Assembly (NCBI GenBank): GCA_965224215.1
Contig: CBDCYS010000078.1
Span: 1 to 64,000 of the forward strand
DNA length: 64,000 bases
From: CBDCYS01 sp965224215
GTDB taxonomy: Bacteria > Acidobacteriota > Terriglobia > Bryobacterales > UBA6623
Direction of reading: 5' to 3'
Made by a program: the position numbers and the translations under genes. Shown piece after piece: positions 17,143 through 26,408 of the stretch. Under the pieces are notes generated by a model that was not told where the DNA came from, searched no databases, and saw only the letters and a program-made list of their open reading frames with translations. Within the stretch, counting starts at the first letter, position 1; each line of letters begins with the position of its first letter.

Positions 17143-19021
17143 TAAAATTTTATGCACTAGCCGTAACGCACTGGAAACACGTCACTTCCGAGCGAGGTTT
17201 TGACGACACGGATTCTGGGTGGGAAGGGAAACCGGACACGGAGAAGCCAAAAGGCCAGTTGCCGAGCTACCACCTCACGACGACCGCCAACCCGCTACGA
17301 ACGCAGCCACACTCGCAAAGTGAATCTGTGCATAATTCAGGTATGACATTCCTTTTCCGTTTGAAAAGCTGACGGCGCGCATCGAGTCCAGCTTCCACGA
17401 GGCGGCGGAGAAGCCAGTGCTGCGGAAGGTCCTGATTCCGATTGGCCGCTCCCTGCAGCGTTTTGCCAATAAGCCGGACTATTTTGGGTCCCCGCGCGTT
17501 GTCGTCGCGGCGGACACCGAGCCAGGGGTTAGGACCGGCGAGTTACAACTGCGCGTAAAAGACCGTCTTTTCCTCGGCTACCAGGTGCAGTCGGCGCTGA
17601 TCGAGGTGATCAGCTACAACGAAGAAGCCGGGCGCTTCGAGTTCCAGATAGTCAGCGACTACGCCGAAGGTAGGCAGCCGCAAGTCGCCCAGGCGCCGCG
17701 GGAAGTGTGCATCGCTTGCCACCAAGGCCACGCACCGATCTTTCCGCGGCCGTTGTGGGACGAGACAAATGCAAACAAGGGCGTCCGGTCCCGCCTCGCC
17801 GAGCACGGAACCGAATTCTTCGGGGTCAAGTTTGATCAGGACGTCGATGTTCCTCAGCTTATTGACGACGCCACCGACCGCGCCAATCGCTTCTCTGCAT
17901 ACCAGCTCATATGGCGGCAGGGATGCGATGAATCACCGCAGTGCCGCGCTGATGCGCTGGTGGCGGCATTGCAATACCGGCTCAGCGGGTTTCAGCACGC
18001 GCAAGGCCCACACGCGGCGGCAAAGGGCCGGTTCTCCCAGGCGCTCTCGGCATCGTGGGAGCGACAGTGGCCCCAAGGATTGTGGATTCCGAATCCCGAC
18101 ATTCCCAATCGCGACCCGTTGGAGACTGCGCGGCGAACAAGCCAACGTGCCCGTAATTCGGAAGTCTTCAGGACGGCTGGGACTGCCGAATTCGCTGAGC
18201 TGGTCGATGAGTCCTACGACGACGACGCGCTGGAGCCGCGGACTCCACGCGAGCCGCTGGAAGTTTGGAGTATCGAAGACGCTGGTTCCCAGTTCTACGA
18301 CCAACTCATCGCTGGGTTCGGATCGTTTTTCACTCGTGACGATATCCGCGCCATCGACGGGCGACTGATCTCAGCAGGCTCGTGTGAACTGCGGGAATTC
18401 GAAGCTCCCTGTACGGCCGCAGTGACAAGGGAGGCCGATGGTTCGGTGCTTCGCTTCGAGTGCGCCGGGGAGAGGTTGGAGCTTGCGGCGTGGGGCCGGT
18501 TGGCTCCAAGCTCATCGTCCGGAAAGCTGAAAGATGGGGAAATTACGGGCCTTAGAGTGGCAGGCCATCCGCCCCTGACGTATTTGCAAATCGCAGCAGC
18601 GAAGAGCGAGTCCTTGAGCCGAGGGTCCTTGAGCAATGATGAGTGCTATGTGGTTGCGCCAATGGAACGCTCAGCCGGACTCCACGCGCGCCTGGCGGAC
18701 GGACAGCGAGTGAGCGAAGTAAAGCTGTGTTGGCGGGCGGACGAGTTCACATCGGCGGGACAATTCAGCGCCACCGCCGGCGTGGCCGTCTGCGATGGCT
18801 TCGCCCTCATCCGGCAAGCTGTCGCCTCGATGGCGCTTGAAGAGTCCGATTCTCTATCGAACAAACCTCTGCGGCCAACGGGCCTGATGGCTGAACTAGC
18901 GGGCAGGCTCTAGACAGTGTTTCTAACCGCCTGACGGCGGCAATACGGCTTTGGCCTCGAACGCTCTTCGTCAGAATTGGGGAAATCTCAAATGTCTTTG
19001 GTTAACATTCGGGCCGTTGAA

Positions 19022-22000
19022 TTAGCGTCCACGGCGCGGCCTTGGCCGAATATTCTTGACGGGAACGGTCACGACGTTGCTGATGAAGAGGCGCTGTGCA
19101 ATGGTCAGCCGTGTTGCTGGATCATCGGGCAAGTCCTCGATCAGCTTCAGATTGATCTGGTAAACCCCAATTAGGCTTGGAGCCAAACCGACAAAACTCA
19201 CCTGCGCGGTTTTGGCGCCTGCCAGCGATGAGACAAAATCGTCGGCAACGAAGGGAACCGTAAACAACGGAGAGTTCGGAGTGGTTTGGCCGGAGCCGAG
19301 ACCCTCGCTGACGGCCAGCGGCGAGGTCAGCCCCAAGCCGGTGCCGTAGAAAATGAGGGTTTCTCCGGGAATCGCTGGGTTGTCTTCGGTCACCAGCGCA
19401 AACTCTTCGTTTCCGCAGCAGAGGTTGGTTGCGCTCGCTGTCAGCCGCACCGCCACGGTGTCGGAGGAATCGGTCGAATAGCCGATCTCATTTCCCTGCT
19501 GGCCCACTTCACGAGCTGTGAGAAAAACTACGGGCGGAGTGCGGCCATCTTCGAGAAAGTCTCCCTCGGTGCTCTTCTCAACCGTCATGGTGCTTGCGTC
19601 AGGGCTGATCGAGACGGAAAACGGAATGTCGTTACCGATGGCCCCTAGCGCGCGTGCGATCACCTGGAACTCCAGATCACCCGGCTGATCCACCCGCCTC
19701 AAGGTGACTTCAGGATCACCCCGGCCGGAATTGATTTCGAAGACCATCTTGTTACGGATGCTCCTCAAGCTGTCTGTCTCAAGGACAGTCACCGAGTAGC
19801 TGCGGTCCCGAATGAAGACCGTCAAGACGTCTCCCTCGCGAGGTTCGCCTTTGAGAGTAATCGATGCGCGAGAAGAGAAGAAACCCACCACACCCGCGGC
19901 AGCGACCACGTCGGGATCCCCATCGCCGCTGTTGACCGCCTCGACAAGGCTATCCCGGATCGATTCGGGTCCTTGACTCGCTGTCGTGGTGGTTTTGTAT
20001 TCACGGCCGTTCACGATGATTGTGAGCTCGACTCCCGCGGGAACCGGCTGATTCGAATCAGAAGCGTTCGCGGTGACAGCTACCGTTGCCGTTGCCTTGC
20101 CCTGCCCATGCAATGCGACGGCCTGACGCGGCTCGGGGCCGGGATAGGCAAATATCCCTGGAGCCGCCCTGGTTATGTCGGCGGCTCGCGGCACGGATGT
20201 CTTAACCGTACCGTCCGGCAAGCGGCGCCAAATGTAGATGCTACAGCTCGTGCCTTCAGTCTCCCAGAGAAGCTGAAAGTTGATCTGTGAAGGTGAGACG
20301 AGAGTCAGCGGGGCTCGCACGCCGTTGACGTAGACCCGCACGCCGCCCAGCTCAGTCGGAAGTTCTCCGCCGTCGAGTTGTGCGAAGTGATCACCCTCGG
20401 AGAAGTCCTTACCAAAGATCGAGGTCAGCGTCCCTTGTGGAAGCTCTCGCGCATCGCTGCCTCCGGTCAGGCGCCCGCCCGAGGTGCCGATATCGATCCC
20501 ACCGGTGTTGGACTTCGACACGTTCAGTAGAATACCGTTACCCTCAACGCCCTCTTCTTTGGCAAACAGCAGGATGAATTGTTCGCGAGAACCCTCGGCC
20601 AAGGTCGGTCCTTCCGCTTCCGCCGTGAGCTCGGAGCCAGGCTCCAACTCAACCGAGTAAGGAATCGAATTTCCCTCTTCACCCACTTCAAGAGCCGTCA
20701 TCAAGATTGTGTCGACATCATTGGGATCTCTCTCCGAGACAATCAGGGGGTCAGGTCCGCCCGATCCTTCTTTAATGAAGAAGTTGAACTGGTCGACAAG
20801 AAAAGTGACAGCGTCGCCCTCCCTGACCGTGGCCTTGTATTCGCGGGCTCCGACGCGTAACGTAACCACCTCGCCCGCGCGGTTCTGTCCGCCAAACTTG
20901 ACCCTGCCCTCAGCATGGTCACCCTCGCCGATCGATGGCCGAACAGTCACCCTCGAATCGGGATCGTTGGCTATTTGCGCCATGATGTCGTCCCGGATGA
21001 CGCTGGCCGCATCGCCTTCTTCGGCCGTGTAAGAGTATCCCTTGACGTCGACTGAGACGGCGAGAACCTGACCCGCGGTAGCGTTGCGTTCGAACCTGGC
21101 GAACCCGAACGCGTTGATCGCGAAACTGGCGCTGTTGCGTATGCCGTCTTGTGCGATCTGGTCTTCGCCGGGTGTGAACACAAGTACACGACGGGCAAAA
21201 GGGTCGGCCACGTAGAGATTCGTGCCGTCGTGCGCTAGAGCCTGTGGTGCTCGGATGCTGCCGGCGCCGTCGGACTCGAGAAGTGTGTCAAAGTCCCTTT
21301 GGCCGACGACTACATCGGGGTGCGGGGCGTTTTCGGTCGGGATGTCGTTAAAGATCAGGATGCGGTCGTTACCGCCATCGGAGATGAAAAGACTCTTGCC
21401 ATCGGAAAGCGCGAAACGCGGGAAGCTCAACGTTCGGTCGCAGCGGATCGGAGGCAGAGGAGGAGGTATGTCGTCCGTTGGGTCGTCCGGCGTCTCGTCG
21501 GGGGGCGGCTCTTCCGGTTGGGGACACAACGCGGCCTGGTTGTTCGCGACCAGCGAATCCGATTCCATGTCAGGCTGGCCGATCACGATATCAGCGGGCG
21601 CCGCGTTTGAGGTCGGAACACTATTGAAGATGAGAACGCGATTGAACCCCAAATCGGTAACGAACATCTTGCCATGGGTCACTGTAACCGAGACCGGGTC
21701 CAGCATCGATGTTGCCGAGGCGTCTACGTTGGACTGCGTCAAATCGGGTTCCGGCCGTGTGTCGAAGTCCGGCTGGCCGAGAACCACATCGGCGGCGGCG
21801 CCGCTGCTGGCCGGAATCGAGTTGTAGATCAGTACGCGAGAGTTTTGCGTGTCGGCGACGAAGAACCGTCCGCCGTCAAACCACACGCCCTGTGGTCCCC
21901 GCATGGTCGTACTGGAGGTTCCGGACGAGTTGCTGTCGGGCCCGTCTTGGCCGAGGACAACATCAGGCAGCGCGCCGTTCATAGTCGGGATCGTGTTCCA

Positions 22001-22495
22001 CAGCAAGACGCGGTTGTTATTCGTGTCCGCTACAGCGATCCGAATGCCGTCGGTGGCCACGCCCGTGGGGTTCTGGAATCCCGCTATGACGCCGGGCACA
22101 AAGGAATCGAAATCCTGCTGGCCCAACACAACGTCCGGCAACCCTACACAGGCAGGGCACAGGCTGTTCTGCTCCAATTCGGCGTCGGGGCGCGGAATGA
22201 CGCTGGAGATGTTGCGGTAGATCAGCACGCGATTGTTCACGGGCTGGGAGCCAACTCGGTTACCATCGGCGACCACCAGGATGTCTCCGCCATAAGCCAC
22301 ACCCGCCGCTCCGCCGAGGGTCTCGCGGCTGGAAATCGGAGCCTGCCGGGTAAAGCTGGGCTGGCCGATGACCAGCCGCGCGCCCTGCCGGTCGATCCAC
22401 TGCGATTGTGCCTGCAGCGGGCCGCTGAGAGAACTCAACGCTACAAGGAAGAGCGGCCCGACCGTCGCCGCTAGGAAGTGATGTAGCCGGTACAT
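19022..22495 (-). CDS. Exported NHL-repeat-like protein with TIGR03437-type C-terminal domain and inserts
   Basis: A protein of about 1157 residues with a signal peptide (MYRLHHFLAATVGPLFLVALSSL). Residues 30-430 form six-plus propeller-like repeats, each containing VVLGQPDFD-type and NRVLIFNSIPT-type motifs, as in NHL-like propellers. The C-terminal half has the Solibacter-type TIGR03437 pattern (SFAINAFGFARF, GTLTSIFGKDFS, VYVNGVRAPLTLVSPSQINFQLLW, LIFYGTGLGLT). That pattern is interrupted by repeated modules with the theme VTVxGxxYxxTVxExDSxxxIRDxxxxxIN. TIGR03437 occurs almost only in Acidobacteriota (family knowledge). It starts 11 bp after the SDR gene, so the two are probably co-transcribed. 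ATG 22495 is chosen over an upstream TTG. Function unknown; it is likely a cell-surface protein. Confidence 0.85.
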   Translation of the reverse strand: MYRLHHFLAATVGPLFLVALSSLSGPLQAQSQWIDRQGARLVIGQPSFTRQAPISSRETLGGAAGVAYGGDILVVADGNRVGSQPVNNRVLIYRNISSVIPRPDAELEQNSLCPACVGLPDVVLGQQDFDSFVPGVIAGFQNPTGVATDGIRIAVADTNNNRVLLWNTIPTMNGALPDVVLGQDGPDSNSSGTSSTTMRGPQGVWFDGGRFFVADTQNSRVLIYNSIPASSGAAADVVLGQPDFDTRPEPDLTQSNVDASATSMLDPVSVTVTHGKMFVTDLGFNRVLIFNSVPTSNAAPADIVIGQPDMESDSLVANNQAALCPQPEEPPPDETPDDPTDDIPPPLPPIRCDRTLSFPRFALSDGKSLFISDGGNDRILIFNDIPTENAPHPDVVVGQRDFDTLLESDGAGSIRAPQALAHDGTNLYVADPFARRVLVFTPGEDQIAQDGIRNSASFAINAFGFARFERNATAGQVLAVSVDVKGYSYTAEEGDAASVIRDDIMAQIANDPDSRVTVRPSIGEGDHAEGRVKFGGQNRAGEVVTLRVGAREYKATVREGDAVTFLVDQFNFFIKEGSGGPDPLIVSERDPNDVDTILMTALEVGEEGNSIPYSVELEPGSELTAEAEGPTLAEGSREQFILLFAKEEGVEGNGILLNVSKSNTGGIDIGTSGGRLTGGSDARELPQGTLTSIFGKDFSEGDHFAQLDGGELPTELGGVRVYVNGVRAPLTLVSPSQINFQLLWETEGTSCSIYIWRRLPDGTVKTSVPRAADITRAAPGIFAYPGPEPRQAVALHGQGKATATVAVTANASDSNQPVPAGVELTIIVNGREYKTTTTASQGPESIRDSLVEAVNSGDGDPDVVAAAGVVGFFSSRASITLKGEPREGDVLTVFIRDRSYSVTVLETDSLRSIRNKMVFEINSGRGDPEVTLRRVDQPGDLEFQVIARALGAIGNDIPFSVSISPDASTMTVEKSTEGDFLEDGRTPPVVFLTAREVGQQGNEIGYSTDSSDTVAVRLTASATNLCCGNEEFALVTEDNPAIPGETLIFYGTGLGLTSPLAVSEGLGSGQTTPNSPLFTVPFVADDFVSSLAGAKTAQVSFVGLAPSLIGVYQINLKLIEDLPDDPATRLTIAQRLFISNVVTVPVKNIRPRPRRGR

Positions 22496-22505
22496 TTGCA
22501 AGAAC

Positions 22506-23294
22506 TCAAACTCCTCTTACTTGCCCGCCATCAATTGGAACGCTGGCGCCGGTGATGTAGCTGGCCTTCTGGGAGCAAAGGAATGCCACCAAAGGTCCAA
22601 ACTCCCGCGGCTGACCCACTCGTTGGAGGGGCACCTCGCGGGACATCCCGGCAATCACTTCGTCCGCGGACACACCCTGCTTCTCGGCCCGCAAGTTGGC
22701 CATGTTCAGAAGGCGGTCTGTCGCATGGGCTCCGGGGCAGACGTTGTTGAATAACACATTGTCGCCGCCATACTCGCGCACCAAGCTTTTCATCAGCCCC
22801 ACGACCGATGCCCGGATGGCGTTGGACAGGATGAGGCTATCGATCGTCTGCTTCGTCGACACAGAGGTCACGGTGACGACGCGTCCCCAACGCTGTTTGC
22901 GCATGCCCGGTAAGACTTCGCGAATCATATGCAGCGTACTCAGGAAGGTCAACTCGAAGGCCTTGCGCCAGTCTTCGAGCGAAAAATCTTCAAACGTCCC
23001 TCCGGGCGGTCCCCCGGCATTGGTCACACAAATATCGACGTTCCCGAGGCTGTTGCGGGTTTCGTTCATGAACTTCGTGACGGCTTCAAAATCGGTTACG
23101 TCCAGCGCTTGCTCGACAACATTCACTCCAAAACGGTCACGGATACCCTGGGCCGCGACCCCGAGAGCTTCCTCACCCCGGGCGCACATGGCCAGGTTGA
23201 CGCCTTCGGCTGCAAGCGCCTCCGCTACCGACAAGCCAAGTCCTTTGCTTGATGCCCCAACGAACGCGACCCGACCTTTGATACCCAGATCCAT
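22506..23294 (-). CDS. SDR-family oxidoreductase lacking the usual YxxxK pair
   Basis: A 262-residue Rossmann-fold protein of the short-chain dehydrogenase family. The nucleotide motif is GASSKGLG (residues 13-20), followed by CARG, DVTD and NAGGPPGG (about 91). Where classical members have Tyr-x-x-x-Lys, this one reads LILSN within SLILSNAIRASVVGLMKSL. The C-terminus has the usual SYITGASVPIDGGQ. The same replacement is known in a subgroup annotated as 3-oxoacyl-ACP reductase-like, so this is a family trait rather than a mutation. Reaction and substrate are unclear; the catalytic mechanism must differ from the classical one. It lies upstream of the NHL protein on the same strand. Confidence 0.85.
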   Translation of the reverse strand: MDLGIKGRVAFVGASSKGLGLSVAEALAAEGVNLAMCARGEEALGVAAQGIRDRFGVNVVEQALDVTDFEAVTKFMNETRNSLGNVDICVTNAGGPPGGTFEDFSLEDWRKAFELTFLSTLHMIREVLPGMRKQRWGRVVTVTSVSTKQTIDSLILSNAIRASVVGLMKSLVREYGGDNVLFNNVCPGAHATDRLLNMANLRAEKQGVSADEVIAGMSREVPLQRVGQPREFGPLVAFLCSQKASYITGASVPIDGGQVRGV

Positions 23295-23413
23295 TGAAAT
23301 TCTTGTCCACGAACGGAGATTTCCTATCTACGAAGTGGAAGCTCTAAGATACCGATACACAACCCGCGGGATTACCAGAAGGGGAAGACCCGTACTCTAC
23401 TGAGTTTACTACG

Positions 23414-23776
23414 TTACGAGTTATCCGAAGGGGTTCTTAAATATGCATCATCGCCGCTGAGCCAGTCCGCGCGCACGGGCTGAAACAGGTCGAGGGCAAC
23501 TGAATCTTCTAATGCCTCGACTCGATGCGGCTCATGAGACTCGATTTGCACCATATCGCCGGCGGAAACTACGATCTCACGATCGTCGAAGGTGAATCGC
23601 ATGCGCCCTTCGAGCAGATGAGTGACCTGTTCGTTCTCATGGCTGTGCCTGGGCACCACGGCGCCTTTTTTGCAATAGATACGGGCCATCGTCATGCGCT
23701 CGCTGTGAACCGCGCGGCGGCCAACAAGCTCGCTCATTGGCTCGAGTTCGATGTCATCCCATCGGTGAATCTTCAT
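23414..23776 (-). CDS. Cupin-domain protein
   Basis: A 120-residue single cupin_2 barrel. The first cupin motif reads VPRHSHENEQVTHLLEGRMRF, with two histidines and a glutamate as likely metal ligands, and the second reads GDMVQIESHEPHRVEAL, with a further histidine. No signal peptide, so it is cytoplasmic. Such small cupins serve as sugar isomerases, dioxygenases or ligand sensors; nothing here separates these. It stands alone on the minus strand, separated from the SDR gene by 119 bp. Confidence 0.85.
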   Translation of the reverse strand: MKIHRWDDIELEPMSELVGRRAVHSERMTMARIYCKKGAVVPRHSHENEQVTHLLEGRMRFTFDDREIVVSAGDMVQIESHEPHRVEALEDSVALDLFQPVRADWLSGDDAYLRTPSDNS

Positions 23777-24006
23777 TTCTTTCGCCCCTCGGGCTCGTTG
23801 TTCGAGAAGGATTCTTCTTTCTGTTGCGCCGGACTCCTGTCAGCCTGCCCAGGAGCCCGAACACAAGCCCGTTCGTTTCAACATTATAAAACCGTGCGCC
23901 GTAGAAGTCGAATGTGTCGTACCGGTTCACTTGCTTGCCCGTCGCTGGAAGCTGCCGGGCAGTGCGGTGACCGGCGAGTTATGTGCTAGAATTCGGGTAG
24001 AAACAC

Positions 24007-25329
24007 ATGAAATTAAGCCACTTAGGCTCCTGGGTTCAGCGCGCGGTCGTTGTCTGCGTAGCGGCTGTGAGCTGTCAGGCACAAGCTGTTCGCGTTTTGC
24101 AGATTGACGTCGAACACGTCATTCATCCCCTCACCGTCGAAATCATTACACAAGGGTTGGAGCAGGCTCACCGGGAAAATGCCGCCGCGGTCGTGATTCG
24201 GCTCAACACGCCGGGGGGGCTGCTCAACGCAACGGAAACGATCATCCAGCAGATCGTTGCCTCTCCCGTACCGGTGATCACTTACGTCGGACCCAGCGGC
24301 GGCAAGGCCGCATCGGCGGGGTTCATGATCTTAATTGCGGGTGACGTCGCCGCTATGGCCTCAGGCACGAATACCGGCGCCGCGCATCCCGTGATGCTTG
24401 GCGGAGGCGAGATGGACAAGGTGATGAGCCAGAAGGTGGAAAATGACGCTGCCGCCTCGGTTCGCGCCATTGCCGACAAGCGCGGCCGCAATATCGAGCT
24501 GGCGGAGCAGGCGGTCACCGAAAGTAAATCATTTACCGACACAGAGGCGCTCGAGTCCAACTTGATCGACGTTGTGGCAAACGATATACCGGAGCTGTTG
24601 AATATGCTCGACGGTCGCTCCATCGTACGGTTCGACGGTTCCGAGAAGAACCTGGAGCTAGCCGGAGCCGTCATTGAGATCTATGAGTTGACGAACCGCC
24701 AGCGTATCTTGCTGCCGCTGATCAATCCGCAGCTAGCTTTCGTGCTACTGATCCTGGGCGCGCTCGGGATCTACGTCGAGTTCACTCACCCGGGACTCAT
24801 CGCCCCGGGTGTGGCTGGGGCGATCCTGGTCATCGTGGGATTGATGGCGCTGTCGATGCTACCCATCAACTGGGCCGGAGCTGCGCTCATCGTTCTGGGA
24901 ATTACTTGCTTCGTGCTGGAAGCGATGATGCCTACGGGCGGGATACTGGCTTTGGGCGGGGCCGTGTCGATGGTGCTTGGAACTGTGATGCTGGTGGACA
25001 CAGGCATTCCCGAGCTGTCGATCGGTTGGGGCACGGCCATTGCTGTTACCCTTCCATTTGCGCTGATCACCGTTTTCCTTTTGCGGCTTGCCGTGAAATC
25101 CTTCCGCTATAAGGTGGCGACCGGTTCGGAGTCCATGGTCGGCGAGATCGGCGTAGCGAAGACAGAAGTTGCGGCTGAAGGCAAAGTTTTCGTTCATGGT
25201 GAATGGTGGAACGCGAACTCGGATCAGCCGATTTCCATCGGAGAGAGGGTCCGGATTGTGGAGATAGATGGGCTCAATCTGAAAGTCGAGCAAGCGGCGC
25301 TCGAACAGCCTGCCGGGGTTGAAAGCTAG
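24007..25329 (+). CDS. NfeD-family membrane serine protease (ClpP-class)
   Basis: A 440-residue protein with a signal peptide (ending SCQAQA) and a ClpP-like serine protease domain (residues 25-215). NTPGGLLNAT forms the oxyanion strand region, PSGGKAASAGFMI holds the catalytic serine, and the lysine of MSQKVENDAAASVR is the likely general base, as in the 1510-N type Ser-Lys enzyme. Four hydrophobic segments (about 235-370) and a C-terminal OB-fold NfeD domain (GEIGVAKTEVAAEGKVFVHGEWW) follow. The next gene encodes an SPFH slipin, the standard partner: NfeD proteases cleave stomatin C-termini and may act in membrane microdomain upkeep (family knowledge). Confidence 0.92.
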   Translation: MKLSHLGSWVQRAVVVCVAAVSCQAQAVRVLQIDVEHVIHPLTVEIITQGLEQAHRENAAAVVIRLNTPGGLLNATETIIQQIVASPVPVITYVGPSGGKAASAGFMILIAGDVAAMASGTNTGAAHPVMLGGGEMDKVMSQKVENDAAASVRAIADKRGRNIELAEQAVTESKSFTDTEALESNLIDVVANDIPELLNMLDGRSIVRFDGSEKNLELAGAVIEIYELTNRQRILLPLINPQLAFVLLILGALGIYVEFTHPGLIAPGVAGAILVIVGLMALSMLPINWAGAALIVLGITCFVLEAMMPTGGILALGGAVSMVLGTVMLVDTGIPELSIGWGTAIAVTLPFALITVFLLRLAVKSFRYKVATGSESMVGEIGVAKTEVAAEGKVFVHGEWWNANSDQPISIGERVRIVEIDGLNLKVEQAALEQPAGVES

Positions 25330-25429
25330 CGCGCTCGGCAGGGAAAACGGAGCACCGCTGATCGGCTCAACAGGTTTGCCGGGTCGAACGGAAAACGGAA
25401 CAACCTACGAACAAAAAAGGAAAACTATC

Positions 25430-26266
25430 ATGTTCAACTTTAGCTGGCTGATTATCGTCATCGTCGTCCTCTATATCGTCAATTGCATCAAGATCTTGCC
25501 GGAATACGAACGGGGTGTCGTTTTTCGGCTGGGGCGGCTGCTCCCAGAACCCAAAGGACCGGGGCTCGTCCTCGTCTTTGCGCCGATCGACAAAATTGTT
25601 CGCGTGTCGCTTCGAGTCGAAACCATGGAGGTGCCCTCCCAGGACGTTGTGACCAAAGACAACGTAACGGTGAAGGTGAGCGCGGTTGTCTTCTTTCGAG
25701 TTCTCGATCCAAGGCGGGCCATCGTCGAAGTTGCCCATTTCGTGCACGCCACTTCGCAACTCGCTCAGACCAGGCTGCGATCGGTACTCGGCGAAGCGGA
25801 TCTCGACGAACTGCTCAGCCAGCGCGAAAAGCTCAATGCGCGGTTGCAAGAAACGCTCGACACTCACACCGAACAATGGGGAATCAAAGTGCAAGCCGTC
25901 GAGGTCAAGCACGTCGACTTGCCAGAGCAAATGATCCGGGCCATTGCCCGCCAGGCCGAAGCCGAGCGCGAGCGGCGCGCCAAGGTTATTCACGCCGCCG
26001 GCGAGTTGCAGGCTTCCTCGAAGCTCGCCGAGGCCGCCGCCATGCTGTCGACCGAGCCTACGTCCATCACTCTTCGCTACCTGCAAACGTTGACCGAGAT
26101 CGGCACCGAGAAGAATACAACGGTCGTATTCCCGCTTCCAATCGATCTCTTTGGTGGTCTCTCCAAATGGGCCAAGGGGACTGGGGGCGATGAACCCGAC
26201 AGTCCGGCTACGGCTGCTCCCGCTGCCGAGTCATCGTCCGGCGAAACGCCAAAGCTTGAGACATAG
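25430..26266 (+). CDS. SPFH/Band 7 slipin (stomatin-like) protein
   Basis: A 278-residue protein with one N-terminal membrane helix (FNFSWLIIVIVVLYIVN) and the SPFH domain (YERGVVFRLGRLLPEPKGPG, VPSQDVVTKDNVTVKVSAVVFFRV, LRSVLGEADLDELLSQREKLN). A helical oligomerisation region (ARQAEAERERRAKVIHAAGELQAS) and a proline/alanine-rich tail follow. The ATG at 25430 follows AAGGAAAAC; the frame upstream of it is not protein-like. It lies 100 bp after the NfeD protease gene. Together they form the slipin/NfeD pair that organises membrane microdomains and proteolysis (family knowledge). Confidence 0.92.
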   Translation: MFNFSWLIIVIVVLYIVNCIKILPEYERGVVFRLGRLLPEPKGPGLVLVFAPIDKIVRVSLRVETMEVPSQDVVTKDNVTVKVSAVVFFRVLDPRRAIVEVAHFVHATSQLAQTRLRSVLGEADLDELLSQREKLNARLQETLDTHTEQWGIKVQAVEVKHVDLPEQMIRAIARQAEAERERRAKVIHAAGELQASSKLAEAAAMLSTEPTSITLRYLQTLTEIGTEKNTTVVFPLPIDLFGGLSKWAKGTGGDEPDSPATAAPAAESSSGETPKLET

Positions 26267-26311
26267 CCGGCATTTCTCGCCGATTGACAGCCGAAGCGCG
26301 TGGTGAGTGCT

Positions 26312-26350
26312 TAGCCCGCCATTACTTCGTTGCGCCTTCTAGCCGTGCTC
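26312..26350. repeat. Partial copy of the palindromic intergenic repeat
   Basis: The segment starting TAGCCCGCCATTACTTCGTT and ending GCCGTGCTC matches, with a few differences, the reverse complement of 15384-15420 inside the 155-bp palindrome. It sits just upstream of the acyl-CoA dehydrogenase gene. Confidence 0.6.
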
Positions 26351-26408
26351 GACCGAGTGTCCAGCACGCGCTGTGATTGAAGAAGGGTCATCTCAGCATT
26401 CACAGCTC

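Larger units (their letters stand above)
15769..17341 (+). mobile_element. IS1380-family non-autonomous derivative (copy 3) carrying a nested IS1595 element
   Basis: It is bounded by CCTGAATTATGCAC inverted repeats and the duplication TATGA (15764-15768 and 17342-17346). Without the nested element and its duplication it is 530 bp, like the copies at 240 and 3367 but in the opposite orientation. Its intact residual 57-codon frame is at 15907-16077, with SD AAGGAGGT. The nested IS1595-type element lies at 16108-17142, inside the 18-bp subterminal palindrome. Confidence 0.9.
15557..18913 (+). pseudogene. CxxCH lipoprotein gene split by a nested mobile element
   Basis: The N-terminal part starts at ATG 15557 with a lipoprotein signal (MVRRILIALVCCGLLFCSGG) and a proline-rich linker. 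It is interrupted at 15768 by the element at 15769-17341 with TATGA duplicated. Removing the element and one duplication restores 593 codons in frame, reading VVYD then IPFPFEKLTARIESSF. The larger C-terminal part carries a single haem-type motif, CIACHQGHAPIFPRP (about 17710). I do not recognise the family; one c-type haem and a lipid anchor suggest an outer-membrane or periplasmic redox protein. The interruption is seen directly. The downstream part lacks a good start and is probably silent. Confidence 0.78.
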
